In this document: piece by piece, positions 44,137-53,366 of the stretch
How positions within the stretch are numbered: the first letter of the stretch is position 1
How the letters are laid out: every line of letters begins with the position of its first letter
DNA from: Larkinella insperata
GTDB taxonomy: Bacteria; Bacteroidota; Bacteroidia; Cytophagales; Spirosomataceae
DNA length: 64,000 nucleotides
NCBI RefSeq assembly: GCF_026248825.1
Contig: NZ_CP110973.1
Span: 1,736,001 to 1,800,000 of the forward strand
Direction: 5' to 3'
Made by a program: the position numbers and the translations under genes
The notes under the pieces: model-generated
Database searches by the model: none
Seen by the model: only the letters and a program-made list of their open reading frames with translations
What the model was told of the DNA's origin: nothing

Positions 44137-45123
44137 TTACAGTTCGTTTCCGGAGACAGTCCCCTGACTAAAAGCCTGAATGTTCCGGCAGGTCGTTTCC
44201 GCAATGCTCGCCAGCGCGTTGCGGGTAAAAAATGCCTGATGACCCGTAATCAGGACGTTCGGGAACGTCAGCAACCGCATGAAGGTATCGTCCTGGATGA
44301 TGGTATCCGAAAGGTCTTCGAAAAACAGGTGGCTTTCTTCCTCGTAAACATCCAGCCCCAGGTAGCCAACCTGACCGCTTTTCAGACTCTCGATGACGGC
44401 CTGTGTATCGATCAGCGCCCCCCGGCCCGTGTTGATCAACATAACCCCTTTCTTCATCAGCTTAAGGGTATCGTGGTTGATGATGTGGTAGGTTTGCGGT
44501 GTGAGCGGGCAGTGGAGCGAGATGATGTCGGACTGGTTCAGCAACTCCACCAGGGACACGTATTCAATCCCGAGTTGCCGGGCTTCCTCATCTTCCATCA
44601 CATCAAACGCCAGCAGATGGCAGCCAAAACCTTTCAGAATCCGGGCCGTCACTTTCCCAATTTTGCCCAGCCCCAGCAGCCCCACGGTTCGGCCGTATAA
44701 GTCGAAGCCCATCAGGCCGTCCAGCGAAAAGTTCCCTTCCTTAACCCGGTTGTAGGCCCGGTGGGTTTTGCGATTCAGCGCCAGAATCAGAGCCAGGGTA
44801 TGCTCAGCAACCGAATACGGCGAATAAGCCGGAACGCGCACCACCCGAATACCGTGTTGCCGGGCCGCTTCCAGATCGACGTTGTTGAACCCGGCACACC
44901 GGAGCGCAATCAGCTGAACGCCCTGAGCGGCCAATTTCTGAATCACGGCGGCATTGGCCTGGTCATTGACAAACAAACAGACCACGGGCGAATCGGTCAC
45001 GAGTTCGGCGGTCGTTTCATCCAGCGGAACTTTCAGAAACCGTAGGGTAAAGCCAAAATCGGCATTGATCTGTTCGAAGAAGGTGATGTCGTACGGTTTT
45101 GTACTGAAGAAGGTGACGTTCAT
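44137..45123 (-). CDS. D-2-hydroxyacid dehydrogenase (D-lactate dehydrogenase-like)
   Basis: 328 residues from ATG 45123; another ATG four codons upstream is possible. It starts MNVTFFSTKPYD like LdhA, with the NAD motif VGLLGLGKIGKVTARIL, Arg in NTGRGALIDT, an acidic catalytic residue in VYEEES and His in ITGHQAFFT. It most resembles fermentative D-lactate dehydrogenases. It is separated from the membrane protein by 53 nt and may be cotranscribed with it. Confidence 0.87.
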   Translation of the reverse strand: MNVTFFSTKPYDITFFEQINADFGFTLRFLKVPLDETTAELVTDSPVVCLFVNDQANAAVIQKLAAQGVQLIALRCAGFNNVDLEAARQHGIRVVRVPAYSPYSVAEHTLALILALNRKTHRAYNRVKEGNFSLDGLMGFDLYGRTVGLLGLGKIGKVTARILKGFGCHLLAFDVMEDEEARQLGIEYVSLVELLNQSDIISLHCPLTPQTYHIINHDTLKLMKKGVMLINTGRGALIDTQAVIESLKSGQVGYLGLDVYEEESHLFFEDLSDTIIQDDTFMRLLTFPNVLITGHQAFFTRNALASIAETTCRNIQAFSQGTVSGNEL

Positions 45124-45154
45124 AGGGCTTGGCATTTACGGACTGACCAAAAAC

Positions 45155-45187
45155 AAAAAAACCGCAATCGGTTGATTACGGTTTTTT
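45155..45187 (-). terminator. Terminator of tRNA-Leu
   Basis: 9-bp stem AAAAAACCG/CGGTTTTTT (45156-45164 with 45179-45187) whose - strand 3' side is a T-run, four bases after the tRNA 3' end. It lies just upstream of the D-2-hydroxyacid dehydrogenase gene. Confidence 0.75.
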
Positions 45188-45191
45188 GCAG

Positions 45192-45275
45192 TGCCGAAGG
45201 CGAGACTCGAACTCGCATGAACTTGCGTTCACACGCCCCTGAAACGTGCGTGTCTACCAATTTCACCACTTCGGC
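45192..45275 (-). tRNA. tRNA-Leu (anticodon CAG)
   Basis: 84 nt. Acceptor stem GCCGAAG/CTTCGGC, D-arm GTG...CAC with AAATTGGTAGA, anticodon stem CACGT/GCGTG with loop TTCAGGG (anticodon CAG), a long class II variable arm and T-arm GTTCGAGTC. CCA is not encoded, so it must be added by the CCA enzyme. It reads CTG codons. Confidence 0.95.
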
Positions 45276-45395
45276 ATTGTTCCCATGAATTGGGACTGCA
45301 AAGGTGTCGTGTTTTTACTAAATATGCAAATCCTTACACCATATTTTTTTACGTTTTTTGCACCAAAAAGGCTTTCCTGCTGGTTTTGAGAACCT

Positions 45396-46808
45396 TTACA
45401 ACTCTACTGATTCATACAGCGAGGGAATGGACACGTTCTGAAAACCCGCACTCTGTAGCTTTTGCCGGAAAATAACCTGCCGGTCGTATTCGCCGTGGAC
45501 CAGAAAAACCCGCTTCACCCGCGCCGGATCCTGGCAGGACAGAAAGTCGAGCATTTCACGGTAGTCGCCGTGGGCACTGAACGAATCCATCACCTCCACA
45601 TCCGCCTTGACCTGATACGTCTCGCCGAAAATTTTCACCTCCGAATCACCCCGCTTCAGCGCCCCGCCGAGTGTTTCCGGACCGCAGTACCCCACAATCA
45701 GAATCGTGCAGCGCGAATCCTCGATGTTGTTTTTAATGTGGTGTTTGATGCGCCCGGCTTCGGCCATACCCGACGATGAAATAATGATGCAGGGTTCGTC
45801 GCGGGTGTTGATGGCTTTAGAATCTTCCACATCCGACACATAATGCAGGTTCGGGAAGGCAAACGCATCGCCGTCTTTTTCGATGTACGCCAGAATTTCC
45901 GGGTTGAAACACTCGTCATGCTCTTTCATCAGATGCGTGGCTTTCACGGCCATCGGGCTGTCGATGTACACGTTCAGGCGCGGCAAATCGCCACTATTGG
46001 ACAATTGATCGAGTGCGTAGATCAGCTCCTGGGTCCGGTCAACGGCAAAAGCCGGGATGATGAGCTTCCCTCCGCGCACCACGCAGGTTTCGTGCACAAT
46101 CCGGAGCAAATGGGCGCGCACGTCGGGTTCCGGCTCGTGGAGTTTGTCGCCGTACGTCGATTCGCAAAGAATGTAATCGGCCTGCGGAAACGGCTCCGGC
46201 ATTTTGAGTATCTTGTCGTGCGGTCGGCCAATGTCGCCACTGAAAAACACACATTTCTCCACGGTTTTCCCGTTGGTGTCGGTTTCGCGGACGGTCAGGC
46301 TGACGGCGGCACTGCCGAGCAAGTGGGCGGTATCGGTAAAAAGAACCTTGATTTCGTCGCCATTGAGCCAGAACGTTTCGCCGTAATTGACGGGTTTCAT
46401 CAGATCAAGGGCGCGTTCCACATCGCTGGCTTCGTAGAGAATGTCGAGCAGCGGCCGCCCCTGGCGCTCCCGGCGTTTGTTGACTCGCTCGAGGTCTTTT
46501 TCCTGAATGTGGGCACTGTCGAGCAGCATGATCCGGCACAGATCGGCGGTAGCGGGCGTGCAGTAAATCGGGCCGTTGAACCCCTGCCGAACCAGCCGGG
46601 GAATCAAACCGGCGTGATCAATGTGGGCGTGCGACAGCAGCAGGTAATCGACCTCAGCGGCCTCGAATCGGAAATCCTGGTTCAGATCGTCGGTATTAAT
46701 GCCCTGGAATAAACCACAGTCGAGCAGAATCCGCGTTCCGCGCTGGGTGGTAATCAGGTGTTTCGTACCCGTCACGGTGCGGGCGGCACCAAAAAACTGG
46801 ATGTTCAT
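45396..46808 (-). CDS. MBL-fold beta-CASP RNA-processing exonuclease family protein
   Basis: 470 residues. Metallo-beta-lactamase motifs: LLSHAHIDHAGLIPRL (HxHxDH), FFSGDIGRP, and later ISSSGMAEAGRIKHHI and HGDYREMLDF with C-terminal HGE in FLVHGEYDRQ. The beta-CASP insertion resembles the CPSF73/Ysh1 group (RNA endo- or exonucleases). In bacteria these degrade or mature RNA in the cytoplasm; the exact target is unknown. It is divergent from pbpC with only 48 bp between start codons. Confidence 0.88.
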   Translation of the reverse strand: MNIQFFGAARTVTGTKHLITTQRGTRILLDCGLFQGINTDDLNQDFRFEAAEVDYLLLSHAHIDHAGLIPRLVRQGFNGPIYCTPATADLCRIMLLDSAHIQEKDLERVNKRRERQGRPLLDILYEASDVERALDLMKPVNYGETFWLNGDEIKVLFTDTAHLLGSAAVSLTVRETDTNGKTVEKCVFFSGDIGRPHDKILKMPEPFPQADYILCESTYGDKLHEPEPDVRAHLLRIVHETCVVRGGKLIIPAFAVDRTQELIYALDQLSNSGDLPRLNVYIDSPMAVKATHLMKEHDECFNPEILAYIEKDGDAFAFPNLHYVSDVEDSKAINTRDEPCIIISSSGMAEAGRIKHHIKNNIEDSRCTILIVGYCGPETLGGALKRGDSEVKIFGETYQVKADVEVMDSFSAHGDYREMLDFLSCQDPARVKRVFLVHGEYDRQVIFRQKLQSAGFQNVSIPSLYESVEL

Positions 46809-46856
46809 AAATGATTGTTTACGCGTTAACCCCTCGTTGGGTGTAGGAATTGCATA

Positions 46857-49184
46857 TTGAAAAAATTACGCCATATCGCCAAACGGGTCTGGAGTCGGCG
46901 CCGGGTAAAAGCCCTGCTGACGCTGGCGGTGTTATTTCTGGTCCTGAATCTGGCCTTTCCCCTGAAAATCCGCCCCCGGTACTCGACGGTCATTACGGCC
47001 GCCGACGGCACCGTTCTCCACGCCTTCTTAAGTGACGACGACAAATGGCGCCTGGTCACCGAACTGGATGAAATCACGCCGGTTTTGCAAAAAACAATTC
47101 TCCACAAAGAGGATAACTATTTTTATTACCATCCCGGCTTTAACCCGGTCGCGATGGCGCGGGCGGCTTTTCGCAACCTGACCACGGGCCGCCGAACCTC
47201 GGGAGCTTCCACCATCACGATGCAGGTGGTCCGGTTGCTCGAACCGCGTCAACGTACCTATACCAGCAAAATCGTTGAATTGTTTCGGGCCCTTCAACTG
47301 GAGCTCTTTTATTCCAAAGAGGAGATTCTGCAACTTTACCTTAACCTGATCCCGTACGGTGGTAACATCGAAGGCATTAAATCGGCCTCCATGCTGTACT
47401 TCGGCAAGCCGCCCCAACTGCTGAGTCTGGCTGAAGTGACCACGCTGGCGATTATTCCCAACCGTCCGTCCAGCCTGCGGTTGGGGGTAAACAATGCGCG
47501 CATTGTGCAGGAGCGTAACCGCTGGCTAAACCGGTTTCGCAAAACTGATCTGTTTACGCCCGAAGCCATCGCCGACGCACTTTCCGAACCGCTGACGGCC
47601 CACCGGCGCGCCATGCCCAGCCGGGCGCCCCACCTGGCCCGGCGGCTCAAAAAGCAGTACGCCGACCAACCGGTTATTCCTTCCTCCCTGCGCCCAAACC
47701 GGCAGGCTCAAACCGAGCAATTGGTCACGAATTACGTGGGTCGGATTCGGGCGTTGAACGTGCATAATGCGGCCGTGTTGGTGATCAACAACCAGACGAT
47801 GGCGGTGGAAGCCTACGTGGGTTCGGCGGATTTTGCCAACCGCTACGATGGCGGGCAGGTCGATGGGGTACGGGCGGTGCGGTCGCCGGGCAGTACCCTG
47901 AAACCGTTGCTGTATGCGCTGGCCTTCGACAAAGGGCTTATGACGCCCAAAACCGTGCTGAACGACGTGCCGACCAACTTTTCCGGCTACGAGCCGGAAA
48001 ACTACGACCGGCAATTTTACGGCCCCATCACCGTGGAGTCTGCGCTGGCAAACTCCCTGAACGTTCCGGCCGTGAAAACCTTGCAGCAGGTCAGTACCCC
48101 CAATTTCGTCGGCTGTTTGCAGAAAGCCGGTTTTGAAACTATCAAAAAACAGTCGAAAGACCTGGGCTTGTCGGTCATCCTGGGCGGCTGCGGGGTGACA
48201 CTGGAAGAACTCACGCGCCTGTTTGCGGCCTTCGCCAACGGTGGCCAGTTTGCCGACTTGAATTTTGTCGCCACCCATCAACCCGATTCCCCGAAAAAAA
48301 GCCATCTGGTTTCGGCCGAAGCGGCTTTTCTGATTACCAACACGCTCACCCAGATTACCCGCCCGGATTTGCCCAACAACTTCGACAACAGCTATCACTT
48401 GCCGCGCATTGCCTGGAAAACGGGCACGTCGTACGGTCGGCGGGATGCCTGGAGCATCGGTTACAACCAACGGTACACGGTCGGTGTCTGGGTTGGTAAT
48501 TTTTCGGGGGAAGGCGTTGCCGAACTCAGCGGAGCCAACATTGCCACCCCGCTGCTGTTCAGTATTTTCAACGCCATTGATTACAACTCGGCGCGTGGCC
48601 CGTTTCGGATGCCGAAAAACCTCTCGATGCGTCAGGTTTGCGCCGAAACGGGCGAGGTCCCGGGTGAGTTCTGCGAGCATAAAATCGTAGATTACGCCAT
48701 CATGGGTGTTTCGCCCTACCGCCGTTGTCAGCACCAGAAAGCCGTCTGGACCAACGCGCCTGGTACGGTTTCGTACTGCGCCCACTGCCTGCCCGAATCC
48801 GACGGCCCGGTTCAGCGGTTTTATCCGAATCTGGCCCCGGAACTGATTGCTTTTTACGAAAGCCGCCGAATCCCGTATCTGAAAATACCGCCCCACAGCC
48901 CGGCCTGCACGCGGGTGTTTGCCCAGCAAGGGCCGCAGATTGTCAGCCCGAACGACGGCAGCGAGTACTTTATCAACCCGCAGCAGCCGCAGCAGTTACA
49001 ACTGAGTTGTCAGGCCGACAACGACGTGAAACAGGTGTACTGGTACCTGAACGATAAATTGTACCAAAAAGCCGCCCCGACGGAGGCCGTTTTCTTCCGT
49101 CCGCAACCGGGTGCGCTCAAGATTTCCTGCGCCGACGACAAAGGCCGAAATACCGACATCCGGATTTTAATTCGGGCGGAATGA
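46857..49184 (+). CDS. pbpC: Penicillin-binding protein 1C
   Basis: 775 residues. N-terminal membrane anchor (LLTLAVLFLVLNLAF), GT51 transglycosylase (KEDNYFYYHPGF, STITMQVVRL, QLYLNLIPYGGNIEG), transpeptidase with SPGSTLKPLLY (active Ser) and WKTGTSYGRRDAW (KTG), and a C-terminal BiPBP_C-type beta domain. It synthesises and crosslinks peptidoglycan in the periplasm. The start is TTG at 46857: the upstream frame is closed at 46827 and offers no ATG or GTG. Divergent from the MBL gene. Confidence 0.92.
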   Translation: MKKLRHIAKRVWSRRRVKALLTLAVLFLVLNLAFPLKIRPRYSTVITAADGTVLHAFLSDDDKWRLVTELDEITPVLQKTILHKEDNYFYYHPGFNPVAMARAAFRNLTTGRRTSGASTITMQVVRLLEPRQRTYTSKIVELFRALQLELFYSKEEILQLYLNLIPYGGNIEGIKSASMLYFGKPPQLLSLAEVTTLAIIPNRPSSLRLGVNNARIVQERNRWLNRFRKTDLFTPEAIADALSEPLTAHRRAMPSRAPHLARRLKKQYADQPVIPSSLRPNRQAQTEQLVTNYVGRIRALNVHNAAVLVINNQTMAVEAYVGSADFANRYDGGQVDGVRAVRSPGSTLKPLLYALAFDKGLMTPKTVLNDVPTNFSGYEPENYDRQFYGPITVESALANSLNVPAVKTLQQVSTPNFVGCLQKAGFETIKKQSKDLGLSVILGGCGVTLEELTRLFAAFANGGQFADLNFVATHQPDSPKKSHLVSAEAAFLITNTLTQITRPDLPNNFDNSYHLPRIAWKTGTSYGRRDAWSIGYNQRYTVGVWVGNFSGEGVAELSGANIATPLLFSIFNAIDYNSARGPFRMPKNLSMRQVCAETGEVPGEFCEHKIVDYAIMGVSPYRRCQHQKAVWTNAPGTVSYCAHCLPESDGPVQRFYPNLAPELIAFYESRRIPYLKIPPHSPACTRVFAQQGPQIVSPNDGSEYFINPQQPQQLQLSCQADNDVKQVYWYLNDKLYQKAAPTEAVFFRPQPGALKISCADDKGRNTDIRILIRAE

Positions 49185-49212
49185 CCCATTCGTTAATTTT
49201 TACGGAACGAAC

Positions 49213-49242
49213 TTTTAAAACAGCTACACTTCATTAGATTTG
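49213..49242 (+). promoter_or_regulatory. Promoter-like element between pbpC and Gfo/Idh/MocA gene
   Basis: TTTT at 49213-49216 and a perfect -7 box TAGATTTG at 49235-49242, spacing 18-19 nt. A transcript starting here would carry the 17-bp hairpin 49267-49321 in its leader. Confidence 0.5.
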
Positions 49243-49266
49243 TGCAATATCTTTCGGTAGACAAAC

Positions 49267-49321
49267 GAAAAAAGACAAGAGAGAAAAGACGCCAAAAATC
49301 GATCCTCTCTTGTCTTTTTTC
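49267..49321 (+). terminator. Long hairpin after pbpC
   Basis: A 17-bp perfect stem (49267-49283 with 49305-49321), 21-nt loop, with a T6 run inside the 3' arm. It could terminate pbpC, or act in the leader of the downstream gene. The arms resemble the GACAAAAGAC-type repeats of the plsX-fabH spacer. Confidence 0.65.
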
Positions 49322-49359
49322 TCACCCCTATATTCTAATCTCTTTAACCTTGCATCCGC

Positions 49360-50523
49360 ATGGCTACTAACCGACGTGATTTTCTACAAAAACTTTCAAA
49401 AGGAATCGGTGCTTCGGCGCTCTCGTTACCGCTGGCGGGTTATGCCGCCACGCTGAATCAGCAGGACCAATTTGCGCGCATCAACACGCTGGTTTCGCAC
49501 CTGGGCGAACCGTTGCAGCAGGAGCGCAAGCTGGGCATGGCACTGGTTGGTCTGGGCGGCTACGCCAAAAATCAACTCGCCCCGGCCCTGCAGCAAACCA
49601 AGCACGTCCGGCTGGCCGGTATCGTCACCGGCACACCCTCCAAAGCCGAGGAATGGACGGCCAAATACAACATCCCGAAAGCGAACGTTTACGACTACAA
49701 AACGTTCGACCGCATCATCGACAACAAAGACATTGACATCGTCTACGTCGTTTTGCCGAACTCGATGCACGCGGAATACGTCATCCGGGCGGCCAAAGCG
49801 GGCAAGCACGTCATTTGTGAAAAACCGATGGCCGTGACGGTGAAGGAGTGCCAGGAGATGATTGACGCCTGCAAGAAGGCCAACCGCCAGCTAGCGATCG
49901 GTTACCGGCTCCATTACGAACCCTTTACCCAGGAAATGATGCGGCTGGGCCGGGAAAAAGTATTTGGCAACCTGAAGTTTCTGGAAGCCAGCGACGGTTT
50001 TAAAGCGGGTGATCCCAACCAGTGGCGGCTCAAGAAAGCGCTGGCGGGGGGTGGTCCGATGATGGACGTGGGCATCTACGCCATTCAGGGCGTCCGGCTG
50101 GTGACGGGGCTGGAACCCCTTTCGGTGACGGCCCAGTTTGGCCCCAAAACCGATCCGCAGAAGTTCAAGGACGTTGAAGAAACGATGTACTGGCAGTTTG
50201 AATTTCCGAACGGTATTACGTCAACCTCCACCACCAGCTACGCTGCGGGCGTGGAGCGGCTGTACGCGTCGGCAGAAAATGGCTGGTTTGAGCTGCGTCC
50301 GGCGTTCGGCTACGGCCCGCTGAAAGGGATGACGAGCAAAGGCCCGATTGAACAACCGGTGGTTAATCACCAGGCGATGCACATGGACGGTATTTGCAAG
50401 GATCTGATTGACGGCAAGCAACTGCCGAAGCACATCACGGGCGAAGAAGGAATGCAGGATATGAAGATCATCACGGCCACGTATCAGGCTGCTGAAACCG
50501 GGCGGAAAATAAAGATTAGCTAA
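49360..50523 (+). CDS. Secreted Gfo/Idh/MocA-family oxidoreductase
   Basis: 387 residues. The N-terminus MATNRRDFLQKLSKGIGASALSLP has the R-R-D-F-L pattern of a Tat-like signal. The NAD(P)-binding motif is ALVGLGGYAKNQL, and the catalytic region has EKPMAVT. A C-terminal alpha/beta domain follows. Tat-exported members such as glucose-fructose-oxidoreductase-like proteins act on sugars in the periplasm. The ThuA-domain gene converges on it from the other side, and the two domains often co-occur. Confidence 0.85.
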   Translation: MATNRRDFLQKLSKGIGASALSLPLAGYAATLNQQDQFARINTLVSHLGEPLQQERKLGMALVGLGGYAKNQLAPALQQTKHVRLAGIVTGTPSKAEEWTAKYNIPKANVYDYKTFDRIIDNKDIDIVYVVLPNSMHAEYVIRAAKAGKHVICEKPMAVTVKECQEMIDACKKANRQLAIGYRLHYEPFTQEMMRLGREKVFGNLKFLEASDGFKAGDPNQWRLKKALAGGGPMMDVGIYAIQGVRLVTGLEPLSVTAQFGPKTDPQKFKDVEETMYWQFEFPNGITSTSTTSYAAGVERLYASAENGWFELRPAFGYGPLKGMTSKGPIEQPVVNHQAMHMDGICKDLIDGKQLPKHITGEEGMQDMKIITATYQAAETGRKIKIS

Positions 50524-50531
50524 AGAGTAAA

Positions 50532-50592
50532 AGTGGTATCGCAGCGTTGAGCAGAGAACATCAGAGGCTCCGCTTAATGCTGCGATACCACT
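50532..50592. terminator. Bidirectional hairpin (Gfo/Idh/MocA and ThuA genes)
   Basis: 14-bp perfect stem (50532-50545 with 50579-50592) with a 33-nt loop that can fold further. It stands between two convergent stops and is flanked by TCTTTT on the + side. Confidence 0.75.
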
Positions 50593-50600
50593 CTTTTAAA

Positions 50601-51368
50601 TCATTTCTTCCTTCCCATTGCGTATTTGATTCCCCCCAGCACGTGCGCCATGAACTGCGGGTCGGTGTAAGACTCGTCGGTATGCCCCCCACCGGTGTAG
50701 AAAGACCGTCCTCCGTCAAACTCCCGGTACCAGATGAACGGGTGGTTCTCACCGTTTTTGCCGCCTTTATACGTTTTCTCGTCCAGCTTGCCCAGCACTT
50801 TGATGCCCGGCACAATGCTCTTGTAGTCGTACCACTCATCAAACCGTTTCCAGCGGTCGGGCAACATTTTGGTGGCGAGGTGATTTTTATCCACGATCTC
50901 GATTTCGGCATTTTGCTGACTCGGGTGGTTCAGGAAGTAAGCACCCACCAACTGGTTGTACCAGGGCCAATCGTACTCGGTATCGGCAGCCGCGTGAATC
51001 CCTACGTATCCACCGCCTTTTTTGATGTACTGCTCGAAGGCCGTCTGCTGCTGATCATTCAGCACATCGCCGGTGGTACTCAGGAAGACTACGGCTTTGT
51101 ATTTTTTCAGGTTGTCGGTCGTAAAAAGAGCCGCATTTTCGGTGGTATCAACGGTAAAATCGTTCTCCTGGCCTAGTTTTATCAGACCAGCTTTCCCGGC
51201 CTCAATCGATTTGTGCCGGTAGCTTTTGGTGCGGGAAAAAACCAGAACGGCATCTTTGGTTTTGGCGGGCTCTCCGGTAGTGGATTCTTCTGCTTTCGGC
51301 TCTTCTCCTCCAGCTGACGTACAGGCGATTAAGACAATAAAGCTAAAAAGAGTTAAAAGAGTTTTCAT
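50601..51368 (-). CDS. ThuA-domain lipoprotein
   Basis: 255 residues from ATG 51368. Lipoprotein signal LFSFIVLIACTSAGG (lipobox I-A-C), then the ThuA/trehalose-utilisation glutamine-amidotransferase-like fold: VFSRTKSYRHKSIEAG, VVFLSTTGDVL, YIKKGGGYVGIHAA and YTGGGHTDESY. These proteins are common in sugar-catabolic loci with Gfo/Idh/MocA enzymes; the activity is largely unknown. It converges on one such gene. Confidence 0.86.
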   Translation of the reverse strand: MKTLLTLFSFIVLIACTSAGGEEPKAEESTTGEPAKTKDAVLVFSRTKSYRHKSIEAGKAGLIKLGQENDFTVDTTENAALFTTDNLKKYKAVVFLSTTGDVLNDQQQTAFEQYIKKGGGYVGIHAAADTEYDWPWYNQLVGAYFLNHPSQQNAEIEIVDKNHLATKMLPDRWKRFDEWYDYKSIVPGIKVLGKLDEKTYKGGKNGENHPFIWYREFDGGRSFYTGGGHTDESYTDPQFMAHVLGGIKYAMGRKK

Positions 51369-51449
51369 AGACAAGTTTAGAAGTGTACTATAAAAGTATC
51401 GGTTTTATGGTACTTTACTGTCCAGATTTCACCAATTTCTTTTCCAACC

Positions 51450-51887
51450 ATGAAAGTCCGGCCTGCGATGCTACTGATTGAAAATAACCATGTCCTGCTG
51501 ATGCACTACCGCTACGGCGAGACGGATGTCTTTGGCCTGCCCGGCGGCAATCCCGACAAAGGCGAGACTCTGGACCAGACGGTGATGCGCGAGTTGCAGG
51601 AAGAATTGGGCGTGGAGGTGGAAGTTGGGCCGGTTGCGTTTTTTGGGGAAGTTATCATGCCCGAAACCAAAGAAGATGTGCTGCACGTCGTTTTTCTGGG
51701 CCAGCTCATTGGCGGCCTTCCGCGGCTCAACCCCGCCGAAACCAGCGCGCTGGCCGTAGTCTGGAAGCCCATCAGCGCCCTGGCGACCCTGAACCTGTAC
51801 CCCAATGTAGGCCGACACATTCAGAGCTTGTTTACTTCGCAGAACAGCCCGGGGTATATCGGAAAAATCGATCAGGTCTTCTTCTAG
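51450..51887 (+). CDS. Nudix hydrolase
   Basis: 145 residues. The Nudix box is complete at 33-55 (G-x5-E-x7-R-E-L-x-E-E-x-G-V). The substrate is unknown; candidates are nucleoside diphosphate derivatives. It is cytoplasmic. It converges on the symporter gene with 5 nt between stops. Confidence 0.9.
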   Translation: MKVRPAMLLIENNHVLLMHYRYGETDVFGLPGGNPDKGETLDQTVMRELQEELGVEVEVGPVAFFGEVIMPETKEDVLHVVFLGQLIGGLPRLNPAETSALAVVWKPISALATLNLYPNVGRHIQSLFTSQNSPGYIGKIDQVFF

Positions 51888-51892
51888 CCAGC

Positions 51893-53311
51893 TTACAGTT
51901 TCGGGCCACTCCGGTTTGGAATCAGGGCCCCGAGGATCATCCCCGCCAGGCTGGTCAGCAAACCGTAAAGCATGGGAGAATAGGCCGTGTCTACCGCCAG
52001 ACAGATAAACCAGACGGCAATACCGCCAAGCATCGACAGCAAACAGCCCAGCGTATTAGCCCGTTTCCAATACAGTCCGGCCGTCAGCGGCACAAACAGC
52101 GAAACCAGGCTAAACGCCGACGATTCGCCAACCAGATCAAAAATGTTGACATCGCGGGCCGCGGTCATCCAGACGCAGATAACGGTAATGACGGCCACCG
52201 CCAGCCGGATGGTGAGCAACAGCGTTTTGTCGCTAATGTCGGGCCGGAAAAACCGGAAGATGTTTTCGCCAAAAACCGTGGCCGGGGCCAGAATGGCGCC
52301 ACTCGATACGCTTAAAATGGCCGACAGCAAGGCGCCGAAAAAAAGAATCTGCAACGGCATACTGCCCTGCTGCAGCACCAGGTTCGGAATCAGCATCTGA
52401 TTGTCGGGACCCAGGTTAGGGTACAATTGCTTTCCCGCCAGCCCGATGAACAGAGGCAGCATGGCAATCGTAATGTACAGAAACGACGCTAGATACGACG
52501 CCCGCACGGTGGTCTGCTCGTTTTTGGCCGACATGACGCGCTGGAAAATATCCTGCTGCGGTATAGAACCCAGACCGATGGTTATCCAGGCGGCAATCCA
52601 CTCCACCCCGCCTTTCAGGGTTGATGGGGGCAGAAAGTAAAAAAAGCCCGGCCTGGTTTTCTGAACGACACCCGCAATGCCCCCGGTCTGGTTGTAGAGG
52701 ATCACCGCAATAATGATCAGCGCAATGATGATGATAACGTTATGGATAAAATCCGTAATGGACAGTGACCACATGCCGCCCATCATGGTGTAAATCATCA
52801 CAATGGTGGCACTGGAGGCAATGCACCAGAAAATCGGCAGCCCCGTCACCAGATTCAGCACGATACCGATAGCGATGAACTGGGCGGCAATCCAGCTGAA
52901 GTACGACGGAATCATCAGGACCGCCGAAATAAACTCCGCCGGCCGCCCAAACCGCAGCCTGAAGTAATCCGAAAACGTCGTGATTCCCAGGCGGTACAGC
53001 GGCCGGGCGTAGAAAGCACCGACCAGAAAAAGACACAGCGCCGACCCAAACGGTTCTTCGATGATGCCCAGCATCCCCTCGTCTACAAAGATGGCCGGAG
53101 CGCCCATAATCGTTTCGGAGCCAAACCAGGTGGCAAACGTGGCCGATGCCGCCAGCACCAACGGCAACCGCCGACCCGCCAGCACAAAATCCTGACTACT
53201 ACTTACTTTACGGGCGGCCCAGGCTCCGATGGCGAGGTTAGAAAGAAGGTACAGGGCAATAAAGGCAAGGAGCATCCGGCGAATCAGCTTGTATCCGTCC
53301 AAATCTAACAT
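51893..53311 (-). CDS. Sodium:solute symporter family (SSS) transporter
   Basis: 472 residues from ATG 53311 (the frame is open upstream of it; a second ATG 12 codons in is also possible). About 12 membrane segments, with SSS-type stretches FVLAGRRLPLVLAASATFATWFGSE, GMLGIIEEPFGSAL and NEQTTVRASYLASFL. It lies 55 nt downstream of the inositol oxygenase, so transport of myo-inositol or its product is the best guess. A small hairpin lies between. Confidence 0.88.
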   Translation of the reverse strand: MLDLDGYKLIRRMLLAFIALYLLSNLAIGAWAARKVSSSQDFVLAGRRLPLVLAASATFATWFGSETIMGAPAIFVDEGMLGIIEEPFGSALCLFLVGAFYARPLYRLGITTFSDYFRLRFGRPAEFISAVLMIPSYFSWIAAQFIAIGIVLNLVTGLPIFWCIASSATIVMIYTMMGGMWSLSITDFIHNVIIIIALIIIAVILYNQTGGIAGVVQKTRPGFFYFLPPSTLKGGVEWIAAWITIGLGSIPQQDIFQRVMSAKNEQTTVRASYLASFLYITIAMLPLFIGLAGKQLYPNLGPDNQMLIPNLVLQQGSMPLQILFFGALLSAILSVSSGAILAPATVFGENIFRFFRPDISDKTLLLTIRLAVAVITVICVWMTAARDVNIFDLVGESSAFSLVSLFVPLTAGLYWKRANTLGCLLSMLGGIAVWFICLAVDTAYSPMLYGLLTSLAGMILGALIPNRSGPKL

Positions 53312-53312
53312 A

Positions 53313-53338
53313 AAAAGCCGATGTCGTAACACCGGCTT
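53313..53338 (-). terminator. Weak hairpin between inositol oxygenase and symporter
   Basis: 6-bp stem AAGCCG/CGGCTT (53315-53320 with 53333-53338) with a T-run on the - strand right before the symporter ATG. It may attenuate read-through rather than end it. Confidence 0.5.
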
Positions 53339-53366
53339 CTGTATCGTTAAACCCCGCGGGCGGTTT

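Noticed and set aside
47526..48929. Long open frame antisense to pbpC
   Set aside because: Same reason; PBP1C motifs are intact on the + strand, and the antisense product has no recognisable fold.
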